Assembly (NCBI RefSeq): GCF_000514815.1 | Contig: NZ_AZWQ01000009.1 | Span: 38,299-102,298, forward strand | Direction of reading: 5' to 3' | Origin: Salinispora fenicalii | GTDB lineage: Bacteria > Actinomycetota > Actinomycetes > Mycobacteriales > Micromonosporaceae | DNA: 64,000 nucleotides | In this document: positions 7,845 through 16,736 of the stretch, piece after piece | Numbering within the stretch: the first letter of the stretch is position 1 | Layout: the number at the start of each line of letters is the position of its first letter | Program-made: the position numbers and the translations under genes | Notes under the pieces: generated by a model | Told to the model about the DNA's origin: nothing | Databases searched by the model: none | Seen by the model: the letters and a program-made list of their open reading frames with translations, nothing else

Positions 7845-9302
7845 ATGCCGGACCAAGCACGGCCACCAAGACGAGCCCGTCGGCGGCGGCTCGCCCGGAC
7901 GGCGACGACGCTGGGCGTAGCGACTCTCGCTGGCTTTGCGACCGTGGCCGCCACCGGATCCATGGGCCTCGCCCAAGCGCCCGGGGCGCTCACCCGAGCC
8001 GCCCTGTCGGGGAGCGACGGCAGCAACACCTCCGGCAAGGGTGGCCCGGAACAGCACCGAAACAGCTCCGCCAACGGCGACGGGGGTGGTGAAATGAGCA
8101 CCGCCGGAAACCCGGGCTGGAAGGGTGATGGCCATGGTGACGGCAAGGACAAGGGCACCCCGGTGCCCTGCGACCCCAACGCCCTGATCGCCGCCATCAC
8201 CGCGGCGAACCAGGCCGGCGGCGGCACCCTCCGCCTCGCCGAGAAGTGCACCTACACCCTCACCATCAACCAGGACGACAACGGACTACCCCAGGTCTTC
8301 CAACCCATCACCATCTACGGCCAGGGCGCCACCATCATCCGGGCCGCCGCCGCCGACGACTTCCGCATCTTCGAGGTCATCACCGGCGGCGACCTCACCC
8401 TCAAAGACCTCACCGTCGCCGGCGGACAGATTGCGGACGCCGACGGCGCCGGCATCGCTGCTGGCGAAGGCACCCGCCTGACCCTCGAACGGGTAACCGT
8501 CCGCGACAACATCGCCACTGGCGCGGGTAGCGAAGGCGGCGGAATCTACAGCGACCGGAGCAAGGTAACGATCACCAAGAGCACCATCACCCGCAACACC
8601 GCCGAAGACGGCGGCGGCCTCTTCAACGACAACGCCGTCGTCTTGATCAGCAAGTCGAAGGTAACCCACAACACCGCCAGCGACGAAGGTGGTGGATTGG
8701 CCAACAACGACGGCAACGCGACCATCGACCACGTCGTGATCAGCGACAACACCGCGGTCGATGGTGGCGGCATGCACAGCGACGGGGACCTCACCGAGAT
8801 CACCAAGAGCACCATCACCCGCAACACCGCCAGCGGACTCGGCGGCGGCATCTACGACGACGGCGACGAATCCCTCCTGCTCCAGCACGTCAAGGTCGCC
8901 GAGAACACCGCCACCTCCGGCGGCGGGCTCTACCTCGTCGAGGACATCGGCGCCACCATCGAGGACAGCAAGATCGTGTACAACACCGCCACCACCGGCG
9001 ACGGCGGCGGCATCGCCATCGTCGGCGTAGAAGACGGTGACCCGGTGGTGGCCCTGCGCCGTACCACCGTCTCCGGCAACCAGGCAGGTGGAGCGGCCGG
9101 CGGCATCTTCTTCAGCCCATTCGATGAAACCAGGGTCCTCACCCTCACCGACGTCCGGGTCACCGACAACATCGCCCAGAACGAACCCGGCGGCGTCTAC
9201 AACGGCGGCGTGATCAACGTCTTCGGCACCATCACCATCATCAACAACCGACCCACCAACTGCATCGGCAGCCCCGGCTCTGTACCAACCTGCTTCGGCT
9301 GA
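7845..9302 (+). CDS. Secreted right-handed beta-helix repeat protein (paralogue)
   Basis: This 485-residue paralogue of the protein at 6090-7499 shares the fold-start segment (GTPVPCDPNALIAAITAAN and CTYTLTINQ), the AAAADDFRI turn and the C-terminal Cys pair. A basic N-terminus and a hydrophobic segment at about residues 20-45 look like a twin-arginine-rich or Sec signal. The beta-helix contains at least ten repeated turns with the pattern ITRNTAxxGGGL. Asp/Asn-rich loops could bind calcium. A GAAGGTAG ribosome site precedes the ATG. Function is unknown; the divergent arrangement suggests joint regulation. Confidence 0.85.
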   Translation: MPDQARPPRRARRRRLARTATTLGVATLAGFATVAATGSMGLAQAPGALTRAALSGSDGSNTSGKGGPEQHRNSSANGDGGGEMSTAGNPGWKGDGHGDGKDKGTPVPCDPNALIAAITAANQAGGGTLRLAEKCTYTLTINQDDNGLPQVFQPITIYGQGATIIRAAAADDFRIFEVITGGDLTLKDLTVAGGQIADADGAGIAAGEGTRLTLERVTVRDNIATGAGSEGGGIYSDRSKVTITKSTITRNTAEDGGGLFNDNAVVLISKSKVTHNTASDEGGGLANNDGNATIDHVVISDNTAVDGGGMHSDGDLTEITKSTITRNTASGLGGGIYDDGDESLLLQHVKVAENTATSGGGLYLVEDIGATIEDSKIVYNTATTGDGGGIAIVGVEDGDPVVALRRTTVSGNQAGGAAGGIFFSPFDETRVLTLTDVRVTDNIAQNEPGGVYNGGVINVFGTITIINNRPTNCIGSPGSVPTCFG

Positions 9303-9312
9303 CCGACCCACC

Positions 9313-9352
9313 ACGACTGACGCCCCCGGCACTCGCCGGGGGCGTCAGTCGT
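9313..9352. terminator. Strong hairpin terminator between convergent genes
   Basis: Perfect 18-bp arms (9313-9330 and 9335-9352) enclose a 4-base ACTC loop, 10 bp after the beta-helix stop and 65 bp before the end of the leftward serS-like gene. It is symmetrical, so it could serve both strands. Confidence 0.75.
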
Positions 9353-9417
9353 CGGCTCTGGCCCGACCACGCCGGGGCCTGCGCCCGGTATGGTCGGCGG
9401 CGGTGATCTCGGCGGCC

Positions 9418-10701
9418 TCAGCGAGGGGCGAGGCGGTCAGTGCCGAGGCGGTCCCGCAGCACCTCCGGCACCAGGACACTCCCGTCGGGCTGCTGGAACT
9501 GCTCCAGGATCGCTGGGAAGAGGCGGCTGGTGGCCAGCGCCGAGCCGTTCAGCGTGTGCACGAAGCGGGTCTGCTTGCCACCCGGCTCGCGGTAGCGGAT
9601 CGCCGCCCGCCGGGCCTGGTAGTCACCGCCCCAGGAGACCGACGAGACTTCCTTGTACTTTCCGGTGCTCGGCATCCAGACCTCGATGTCGAGGGTCTTG
9701 CGCATCGCGGCGCTCGAGTCACCGGCCGCGAGCAGGCTGCGCTGGTAGTGCAGGCCCAGCCGTTCCACCAGGCTCTCGGCGTGGGTGACCATCGCCTCCA
9801 GCGCCGCGTCGGCCTGCTCCGGCAGGACGAACTGGAAGATCTCCACCTTGTTGAACTGGTGGCCGCGCACGGTGCCGCGCTCGTCCGAGTGTGACCCGGC
9901 CGCCTCCCGGCGATAGCACGGGGTGTACGCGAACACCTTCAGCGGCAGCTTCGTGGTGTCCAGGATCTCGTTCTGGTACGCCCCGAGGATCGCCGTCTCG
10001 GCGGTCGGCAGCAGGAACTGACCACGGGGGGCGGACTGCCGGTCCAGGTGGTAGACGTCGTCGTAGAACTTGGGGAACTGCCCGGCGGCGAAACCGGCGG
10101 TCTCCAGCAGCAGGTGCGGCGGGAGCAGGAACTCGTAGCCGGCCGCGATGTTCTGGTCGATCAGCCAGTTGACCAGCGCCCACTCCAGCCGGGCGCCCAG
10201 GCCGGTGTACATCCAGAAGCCGGAGCCGCCGAGCTTCACGCCCCGCTCGTGGTCAACCAGGCCCAACCGTCGGCTCAGCTCGACGTGGTCGCGTACCTCC
10301 GCGATCGCCGGTGGCTCGCCGAAGGTCTTCACCACCCGGTTGGCCTCCTTGCCGCCGGGCACCACGTCCTCGGCGGGCAGGTTCGGCAGCTCGCTCATGC
10401 GAACCCGGAGCTGGTCCTGCACCTCGCCCAGCTCGGTCTCCAACTCGGCGAGTTGCCGACGACCGGCCTCGGCCACCGTCGGCTCCGGCTCGCGGCCGGC
10501 CCGCTTGGCCTCCGCGTACGCCCGAGCTTCCGCCTTGCGGCGTTGCCGCTCGCCGTCGATCTCGGTGATTAGACTGCGCCGCTGCTGGTCAAGCTGCGAC
10601 AGCTCGTCCAGCGCACGGGTCACCTCCGCCGGGTCCAGTCGCTTGGCCAGCGCGGACGCCACCGCGTCGCGATCTTTCCGGATCAACTCCATGTCGAGCA
10701 T
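9418..10701 (-). CDS. serS: Seryl-tRNA synthetase, divergent type
   Basis: This 427-residue class II synthetase charges tRNA-Ser. It has the N-terminal coiled-coil arm (residues 1-110, rich in Glu/Arg/Gln), motif 2 around YTPCYRREAAGSHSDERG with RGHQFNKVE, and motif 3 around NGSALATSRLFPAIL. Compared from memory with typical actinobacterial SerRS it differs in the serine pocket strand (VSSVSWGGDYQARR, where a Cys/Asn-containing segment is usual) and in motif 3 (ILEQFQ instead of ILENHQ or ILENYQ). It may be a second, specialised or antibiotic-resistant copy; whether the genome has another serS cannot be seen here. Confidence 0.85.
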   Translation of the reverse strand: MLDMELIRKDRDAVASALAKRLDPAEVTRALDELSQLDQQRRSLITEIDGERQRRKAEARAYAEAKRAGREPEPTVAEAGRRQLAELETELGEVQDQLRVRMSELPNLPAEDVVPGGKEANRVVKTFGEPPAIAEVRDHVELSRRLGLVDHERGVKLGGSGFWMYTGLGARLEWALVNWLIDQNIAAGYEFLLPPHLLLETAGFAAGQFPKFYDDVYHLDRQSAPRGQFLLPTAETAILGAYQNEILDTTKLPLKVFAYTPCYRREAAGSHSDERGTVRGHQFNKVEIFQFVLPEQADAALEAMVTHAESLVERLGLHYQRSLLAAGDSSAAMRKTLDIEVWMPSTGKYKEVSSVSWGGDYQARRAAIRYREPGGKQTRFVHTLNGSALATSRLFPAILEQFQQPDGSVLVPEVLRDRLGTDRLAPR

Positions 10702-10797
10702 GCTGCTCCGTACGCCTCCGTCCGGATGTCGGGTGAACCATCAGATGCTACCGTCGCGGGCCCACCGCTCCCGGCCTGCCCTCAGCGTCGGCTCCGG

Positions 10798-11967
10798 CTA
10801 CCGCACGCGGAAGGTGATGCCGGCGCGTTGGAGCCGGTCCAGCAGGGCATCGCCCATCGCCGTGACCGGGGTGACCTGGCCGGTGGCCGGGGGGAGGTCG
10901 TCCAGGGCGAGGCAGAGCGCCGACTCGGCGAGCATCTTCGCCGTCTCGTCGTAGCCGGGGTCACCCCCCGTCACCTCGGTACGCACCTGCTGCCCATCGC
11001 TCTCGGCGAGGAACCGCAGCTGGAACCAGGAACGGGCTCGCCGCTCGCGGCTCGGGCCCTGCCCGGGGCTGAGCCGACCGAACAGCCAGCGCCGGGTCGG
11101 CGGCAGCTTCACCAGCCCCGTCACGGCGGCGATCCCGGCGGCTCCGGCCAGCAGAGTCGGTAGCCGCCGTACCGCCGCGAAGTGCCGGTAGCGGAAGTCC
11201 GGCCCGTACTCCGGGCGGGCGGCTGCCGAGCGGCGTACCACCTGGGGGTCGATCGTCGGCAGCGGCACCACCCACATGCCGAGCTCGGGGGAGCGGGCGA
11301 TCCGGCCCGACACCGCCCGGACCCGCCGGCCCTCCGGCGGCGGCTCGACCGTCCGCCGGGCCGCGGCGGCCCGGCTCGTCTCGCCGGTCCGCGAGAACGC
11401 GGTCAGGGCCGAGTGGTACGTGCCGCCGGAGAAGCGCCCCCCAGCCCGCACGAAGCCGTCAACGCGGATTGGCGTGCCCGTCGGGAGCTGCTTGAGCGTG
11501 AACCAGACACCCAGGTCGTACGGGATTGAGTCGAAACCGCAGGTGTGCACCAGCCGGGCGCCGGTGCGTACCGCCGTCTCGTGGTGTCGCACGTACATCA
11601 GGTCGACGAACTCCGGCTCGCCGGTGATGTCCAGGTAGTCGGTGCCCGCCGCGGCGCAGGCGGCCACCAGCGGCTCGCCGTGGTGGATGTACGGGCCCAC
11701 GGTGGAGGCGACCACCCGGGCGCGCTCGGCCACCGCCCGCAGTGACGCGGGGTCGGTGACATCGGCGGTGAGCAACGGTAACTCGGCCAGCGTCGAATCG
11801 ACAGCGGTAAGTCGAGTTCGGACAGCGGCGAGCTTGTCCGGGTTCCGCCCGGCCAGCGCCCACCGCAGCCCGGGCGGCACGTGGTGGGCCAGGTATTCGG
11901 CGGTCAGGCCTCCGGTGAAGCCGGTGGCGCCGAACAGGACGAGGTCGTACGTCCGCTCCGGAGACAT
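10798..11967 (-). CDS. Saccharopine dehydrogenase-like / trans-acting enoyl reductase family protein
   Basis: This encodes 389 residues with an N-terminal Rossmann NAD(P) motif (LVLFGATGFTGGLTAEYL) followed by the saccharopine-reductase-type fold (VGPYIHHGEPLVAACAAAGTDYLDITGE). Mycobacterial relatives act as stand-alone enoyl reductases for polyketide lipids. The ATG at 11967 begins the Rossmann strand directly; the upstream extension is low-complexity. It follows the dehydrogenase gene by 25 bp and is probably in one operon with it and the SRPBCC gene. The substrate is unknown. Confidence 0.82.
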   Translation of the reverse strand: MSPERTYDLVLFGATGFTGGLTAEYLAHHVPPGLRWALAGRNPDKLAAVRTRLTAVDSTLAELPLLTADVTDPASLRAVAERARVVASTVGPYIHHGEPLVAACAAAGTDYLDITGEPEFVDLMYVRHHETAVRTGARLVHTCGFDSIPYDLGVWFTLKQLPTGTPIRVDGFVRAGGRFSGGTYHSALTAFSRTGETSRAAAARRTVEPPPEGRRVRAVSGRIARSPELGMWVVPLPTIDPQVVRRSAAARPEYGPDFRYRHFAAVRRLPTLLAGAAGIAAVTGLVKLPPTRRWLFGRLSPGQGPSRERRARSWFQLRFLAESDGQQVRTEVTGGDPGYDETAKMLAESALCLALDDLPPATGQVTPVTAMGDALLDRLQRAGITFRVR

Positions 11968-11992
11968 CCGCTGAGTCTGCCACTTGAGGTGC

Positions 11993-13165
11993 CTATTCGG
12001 CAGAGGGCAACTCTGGACTGAAGACGGTCCGGACGCAGCCGTCCCGTCGGTCCCGAAACAGGGCGTACCCGCGCGCCCCCTCCTCCAGCGGCAGCCGGTG
12101 GGTGGCCAGGTACTCGGTTCGCAACTCGTCGCGGGCCATCCGTTCCAGCAGCGTCGGCACCTGCCCCGCTCCGTGCTGCCGCGCACCCCGTACCCGCAGC
12201 CCTTTGGCGCCGACCGCGCCCAGCGGGAAGGCGTCCACGTGCCCGGTGAACTCGCCGAGCACGACCACGGTGCCGCCCTTACGGCAGGCGTGCACCGCCT
12301 CGCGGACCGCCGGAGGCCGCTCCGCCGCGCCGGTGAACCGCTCGGTCAGGGAACGCGGTCGCCCGTCCCAGGCCGGTCCGACCGCCTCCACGCAGATGTC
12401 CGGCCCCCGCCCGCCGGTCCGTTCGCGCAACTCGGCGAGGATGTCCGTGTGCCGCGGATCGACCGTCTCCGCGTCTGTGTGCCGTCGTGCCATCCGCAGC
12501 CGGTCCACCTGCGGATCCATGATTATCACCCGGTCGGCGCCGAGCAGGCTGGCCGCACGGGCGGTGAGTTGACCGACCGCCCCGGCACCCCAGACCGCCA
12601 CCACGGCTCCGGGTTGGACCCCGCCTAGTTCGGCGGCGAGCCAACCAGCGGGGGCGGCGTCCGCGGCGAAGAGTGCCCGTTCGTCGCTGACCGCGTCGGG
12701 AATGCCGTACGCGCCGACATCGGCGTACGGGACGCGGACGTACTCGGCGTGACCACCGGCGAACCCGCCCGCAGCGGTGGGCCGCCCGAAGGCGCCGGGC
12801 ACGGGATGCCCGTACGCCAGCTCGCTCGCCTCCGGCGCCAGGTTTCCGTTGTCACAGCACCACGGTGCGCCGGAGCGGCACTGCCAACAAGAGCCGCAGG
12901 CCACAGTGGAGCTGACCACCACCCGGTCACCGACCCGGTGCCGGCTTACCTGCGGCCCCACCGCGACGACCTCGCCCAGGAACTCGTGTCCGAGGATGTC
13001 CCCGTCGGCCAGGTGTGGTGCCAGACCGGCCAGGAGGGGCAGGTCCCCGCCGCAGGTGGCGCTCAGACGTACTCGCACGATCGCGTCGTGGCCGTTGCGT
13101 AGCTCCGGATCGGGTACCTGCCGGACCGCGACCTGGCCGGCATTCGCCCAGCACAGCGCTCTCAT
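11993..13165 (-). CDS. Zinc-dependent alcohol dehydrogenase family protein
   Basis: This 390-residue medium-chain dehydrogenase has the catalytic-zinc GHEFLGEV segment near residue 58, the structural-zinc cysteines in CGSCWQCRSGAPWCC (about residues 90-104), and the NAD-binding VWGAGAVGQLTARAA at about residue 190. A Cys in SATCGGD is the probable first zinc ligand. It resembles glutathione-independent formaldehyde- or threonine-dehydrogenase-like enzymes. Its ATG overlaps the stop of the preceding gene (ATGA), so the two are coupled. Confidence 0.88.
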   Translation of the reverse strand: MRALCWANAGQVAVRQVPDPELRNGHDAIVRVRLSATCGGDLPLLAGLAPHLADGDILGHEFLGEVVAVGPQVSRHRVGDRVVVSSTVACGSCWQCRSGAPWCCDNGNLAPEASELAYGHPVPGAFGRPTAAGGFAGGHAEYVRVPYADVGAYGIPDAVSDERALFAADAAPAGWLAAELGGVQPGAVVAVWGAGAVGQLTARAASLLGADRVIIMDPQVDRLRMARRHTDAETVDPRHTDILAELRERTGGRGPDICVEAVGPAWDGRPRSLTERFTGAAERPPAVREAVHACRKGGTVVVLGEFTGHVDAFPLGAVGAKGLRVRGARQHGAGQVPTLLERMARDELRTEYLATHRLPLEEGARGYALFRDRRDGCVRTVFSPELPSAE

Positions 13166-13572
13166 CCGGCCGGCCCCCGGTCGATCGGCGAGCGGTCGGC
13201 GCGGAGCACCTCACCGGTCTCGGCGAGCTGCTTGGCCTGTCGCAACGCGGCCCGTACCACCCGGTCGGGATGGTCGCCCGCCACGTGCGCGGCGAGACCC
13301 GGAAGGGTCGTACCAGGACGGATTCGCGCGGCCAACTCGGTGCCCCGGTCCGCGGGCGCGGGCCAGACGTCTACCTGGACTGCGCGGCCGAGTCGGCGCA
13401 GCGGCTCCGGCCACCGCCCGCCGGGCAGCACCTCGTTGGGCGGCCGGTCAACCGTCACCACCGCCCAACCACCGGCTGGCTGGGCAGTGGGGCGCGGGTC
13501 AACCGCGCGGACCCGCCGTCGGGCGCCGGCGAGCCGCGCCAGCATCCTGGCCCGCCTCGTGCGGTGCTTCAC
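13162..13572 (-). CDS. SRPBCC (polyketide cyclase/dehydrase-like) protein
   Basis: This 136-residue protein contains the pattern typical of cyclase-like proteins encoded beside Zn-dehydrogenases: VTVDRPPNEVLP, then LRRLGRAVQVDVWPAPADRG and GTELAARI. It likely binds a small hydrophobic ligand in an SRPBCC cavity. The GTG at 13572 has a strong GGGGAGG site 5 bases upstream; longer frames run into the opposite-strand regulator gene and are not credible. It heads the operon with the dehydrogenase. Confidence 0.65.
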   Translation of the reverse strand: MKHRTRRARMLARLAGARRRVRAVDPRPTAQPAGGWAVVTVDRPPNEVLPGGRWPEPLRRLGRAVQVDVWPAPADRGTELAARIRPGTTLPGLAAHVAGDHPDRVVRAALRQAKQLAETGEVLRADRSPIDRGPAG

Positions 13573-13588
13573 CCGTGCCTCCCCTTCG

Positions 13589-13656
13589 TTCCGTCCGCCA
13601 CCGGGTTCGTCCGCTATCCGGTTTCGTCCGTCACCGCGGTTCGTCGTCACCCGGCT
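13589..13656 (-). repeat. Four 17-bp direct repeats upstream of the SRPBCC operon
   Basis: TTC-GTCCG cores start at 13589, 13606, 13623 and 13640, each exactly 17 bp apart. The first has one extra C in the core and the last lacks CC. The array lies just upstream of the operon's GTG start and faces the divergent MalT-like regulator gene, whose family binds direct repeats. Operator function is inferred. Confidence 0.6.
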
Positions 13657-13779
13657 CGCCGCCGCCCCGTCTGACGCCGCTCTTCCCAGCATCGGTTCAG
13701 CCTGGGTGAAACGGGTTCCCCCGGAAGGGGTGAACCGCCACCGGCCGGGTAACCGCAGGGCCTGGGGAGAACGTGTCCG

Positions 13780-16593
13780 ATGGGGGTGGGGCCGATGCCG
13801 GAGGAGCGACGGCAGACCACGGGAGTTGGCACGCCACTCCTGGCGTCCCGACTGACCCCGGGTCCACTGCCTGGACCGGTGGTGCTGCGGCCCCGGTTGC
13901 TGCGGCAGCTTGACGAGGGGACTGCTGTGCCGGTGACTCTCGTCGTCGCGCCGGCGGGCTGGGGCAAGACAACGTTGCTCACCTCCTGGTATCAGGCCGC
14001 CACCGGCGGCGATCCGGTGTGGGGTGGTCCGGTGACCGACGCCGCCGACGGGGGCCGTGCCGGGTCGCCGACGACGGTCGGGGCGGGGGAGCCGGACCTG
14101 TCGGAGTCGGGGTCTGGCCGGGACCGGCCGGACCTGGGCTGGGTCTCGGTAGAGGCCGGTGACGACGGCGAACGCCTCTGGTCGTACCTGGCGGCGGCGC
14201 TGAGACCCGCGGTGGGCCCGCCGCGATCGGCGGCGCTGGACGGGCCGCCCCGTCCAGATCAGCTGGAGGTGCTGGCCGCGGCACTTGCCGCCCGGGAGCG
14301 GGCGGTGCTGCTGGTCCTGGACGACCTGCACCGGATCACCGACCCGGCGGCGGTCGCCGGATTGGAATTCCTGCTCCGCCACTGTGAGCAGCGGCTGCGC
14401 CTGGTGGTCGGGGCTCGCGCCGGGGTACCGCTGGCGGTCCACCGGTGGCGGCTGGCCGGCGAGCTGACCGAGCTCGGTCCAGATGACCTGGCTTTCACCG
14501 GCGATGAGGTCGCCGACCTGCTGACCGCGCATGGGACGGCCCTTCCGGCGGAGGGGGTCCGGCGGCTACGCGAGCGCACCGGTGGCTGGCCGGCGGCGCT
14601 CCGGTTCGCTGCGCTCGCCTTGCCGGGGCAGCCGGACCCGGCCCGGTGGGTGGGGCAACTCGGTGGCGACCAGCCGGACATCGCCGGCTACCTGCGCGAG
14701 GAGGTCCTTGGCGGGTTGGATCCGGATGACCGGGAACTGCTCCGTAGTACGGCGGTGGCGGACGCCGTCTGCGCTGGCCTCGCCGATGCGGTGACCGGCC
14801 GCCCGGACACCGGGGCGAGGCTGGCCGAGCTGGCCGGCGTCGGCGGCGTCCTGCGACACGACGACGGCCGTCCCCCCTGGTACCGCTGCCATCCGCTCCT
14901 GGCCGACCTGCTCCGGGACGAGCTGGCCCGACTACCGACCGAGCACGTGCGGGAGCTACACCGGCGAGCCGCTGGTTGGTACGCCGACAACGGGCGGCCC
15001 GCCGACGGCCTGCGGCACGCGCTCGTAGGCGGTGACTGGGCCGGGGCCACCGAGCTGTTCCTCATGACGTGGCCGGAGCTGGCGCCGTACGACCGGGAGT
15101 GTTCGGCCGCGCCACCACCACCGCCCGCCGAGACTATGGCGCGGGATCCGGAGCTGGCCCTGGCGTGCGCGGCGGAACGGGCGTACGCGGGGGATCTTTC
15201 GGCCGCGGAGGGGTATCTGCGCTTGGCCGGGGCGGCGGGTGAACTGCCGGTGCCTCGCCGGGAGCGCTTCGTCCGGTTGGTCGCCGCGGTGGAGCTCGCG
15301 GTGGTCCGCTGGTCCGACGACATTCCGGCGGTGCGCGCCGCCGCCGCCCGGCTACTTGCCACCCACTCGGCGACGCGGGCACCCGGGGGACAAGACCGCC
15401 CGCCGGCGGTGCCGCCCGTCGCCGAGCCGCGCGGCACCACGGTCGAGGATGCCGACGGGTGGGCGGTGGCGGGCACCGCGCTCGGCCTGGTCGATGTCGC
15501 CGCCGGCGAGCTGGGCAGTGCGCAGCGGCAGCTGGAGGCGGCGTCCCTGGCCGCCCGGACCGCCGGATGGGTACGAACCGAGCTGGCCGGTGCCAGCCGG
15601 GTGGCGCTGCTGTGCGCGATCCGCGGTGAACTGCGGCGGGCGGAGGCGGGGGCCCATTCCGCGCTCGCCCTCCCACCCTGCCAGGGGTGGTCCTGCCGGA
15701 CCGACTGCGGCTACGCGTACCTGGCGCTGGCCGTGGTGGCGCTACTGCGGGATCAGCCCGAGGAGGCGGCGGCGAATCTGGCGTTGGCGGAGCCGGCGAT
15801 CGTGGAGCCCGCCGCGAGGGCGGTGGTGGCGCTATCCCGCTCCCAGCTGTTGCGGGACGCCGGTGACCTCGCGGGTGGGTACCGACTGCTCGTCGCCGCC
15901 CGGGAGCGGCTGGGGGAGTCGCGGGGGGAGTTGGACCGGTGGCTGCGGGGTGCCGAGGCCGACCTACGCGCGGCGCGGGGCGACTTGGACACCGCCCGGG
16001 AACTGCTTGCCGGGACGGGCCCGGAACTCGCGGTCGGCCTCGCCCGGGTGGAGCTGCGGGCCGGAGACGAGCAGACCGCCGAGGCGGTCCTGCCCGACTG
16101 GCAGGCGGCCGAGGCGGTGGACTGGCCGCTACCGGTGCGGGTGGAGGCCGCGGTGCTGAACGTGGTGCTGGCCGAGCGGGCGGGGGATGACCGACGGGCG
16201 CACCGAACCCTGGAGGTCGCCCTCGACCTGGCCGGCGGGGAGGGCATCCGGCGGCCGTTCACGCGTGCCGATCCGGAGCTGCGGGACCTACTGGCCGCTC
16301 ATCTGGACACCGGTACGGCGCACTGGTCGGCGGTGAGCGACCTGGTGCGCGGGGCGGCGGAGCCGGACGAATGGGCCGGGCCTGCCGGGGCTGCGCTGGC
16401 CGAGCCACTGACCGAACGCGAGGTGACCATCCTGCGCTACCTGCAGAGCATCCTCTCCAACGTGGAGATCGCGGCCGAGCTGTCGTTGTCGATCAACACC
16501 GTGAAGACGCATGTACGCAACATCTATCGTAAACTCGACGCCACCCGCCGTCGGGAGGCCGTCCGTCGGGCCCGGGATCTGCGGCTGATCTGA
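13780..16593 (+). CDS. Large LuxR-family (MalT/LAL-type) ATP-binding transcription activator
   Basis: This 937-residue STAND-type regulator has Walker A APAGWGKTT at residues 57-65, Walker B VLLVLDDLHR near 175-185, a long helical TPR-like sensor region, and a LuxR helix-turn-helix at about 877-937 (LTEREVTILRYLQ, then SINTVKTHVRNIYRKLDA). LAL regulators bind an inducer and ATP, oligomerise and activate promoters carrying direct repeats. The divergent SRPBCC-dehydrogenase operon with its 17-bp repeats is the natural target candidate. An ATG at 13795 is a possible alternative start. A proline run (about residues 447-452) is a local oddity. Confidence 0.88.
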   Translation: MGVGPMPEERRQTTGVGTPLLASRLTPGPLPGPVVLRPRLLRQLDEGTAVPVTLVVAPAGWGKTTLLTSWYQAATGGDPVWGGPVTDAADGGRAGSPTTVGAGEPDLSESGSGRDRPDLGWVSVEAGDDGERLWSYLAAALRPAVGPPRSAALDGPPRPDQLEVLAAALAARERAVLLVLDDLHRITDPAAVAGLEFLLRHCEQRLRLVVGARAGVPLAVHRWRLAGELTELGPDDLAFTGDEVADLLTAHGTALPAEGVRRLRERTGGWPAALRFAALALPGQPDPARWVGQLGGDQPDIAGYLREEVLGGLDPDDRELLRSTAVADAVCAGLADAVTGRPDTGARLAELAGVGGVLRHDDGRPPWYRCHPLLADLLRDELARLPTEHVRELHRRAAGWYADNGRPADGLRHALVGGDWAGATELFLMTWPELAPYDRECSAAPPPPPAETMARDPELALACAAERAYAGDLSAAEGYLRLAGAAGELPVPRRERFVRLVAAVELAVVRWSDDIPAVRAAAARLLATHSATRAPGGQDRPPAVPPVAEPRGTTVEDADGWAVAGTALGLVDVAAGELGSAQRQLEAASLAARTAGWVRTELAGASRVALLCAIRGELRRAEAGAHSALALPPCQGWSCRTDCGYAYLALAVVALLRDQPEEAAANLALAEPAIVEPAARAVVALSRSQLLRDAGDLAGGYRLLVAARERLGESRGELDRWLRGAEADLRAARGDLDTARELLAGTGPELAVGLARVELRAGDEQTAEAVLPDWQAAEAVDWPLPVRVEAAVLNVVLAERAGDDRRAHRTLEVALDLAGGEGIRRPFTRADPELRDLLAAHLDTGTAHWSAVSDLVRGAAEPDEWAGPAGAALAEPLTEREVTILRYLQSILSNVEIAAELSLSINTVKTHVRNIYRKLDATRRREAVRRARDLRLI

Positions 16594-16683
16594 GCGGCGG
16601 TCCCCGACCCGTATCCGGATCGTCCCCATCCGGGCCGCCAGGTCCACCTCACCTGCGGGTCGCCGCCGCAGCGTGGCCCTGCT

Positions 16684-16718
16684 GGTGGCCGCCGCCGCGC
16701 ACCGCGGCGGCGGCCACC
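16684..16718. terminator. Hairpin terminator between convergent genes
   Basis: Perfect 16-bp arms (16684-16699 and 16703-16718) with a 3-base loop lie between the LuxR-family gene (ends 16593) and the DsbA-like gene (ends 16737 on the other strand). Confidence 0.7.
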
Positions 16719-16736
16719 ACCGGCGAAGCGCGCCGG

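Noticed and set aside
10798..13572. SRPBCC, dehydrogenase and reductase genes as part of a natural-product cluster
   Set aside because: No synthase, tailoring set or transporter is present nearby; the trio is common as a stand-alone operon.
13573..14532. Leftward extension of the SRPBCC frame across the MalT-like gene
   Set aside because: The opposite strand encodes Walker A and other regulator motifs, and a strong ribosome site marks the GTG at 13572 as the real start.
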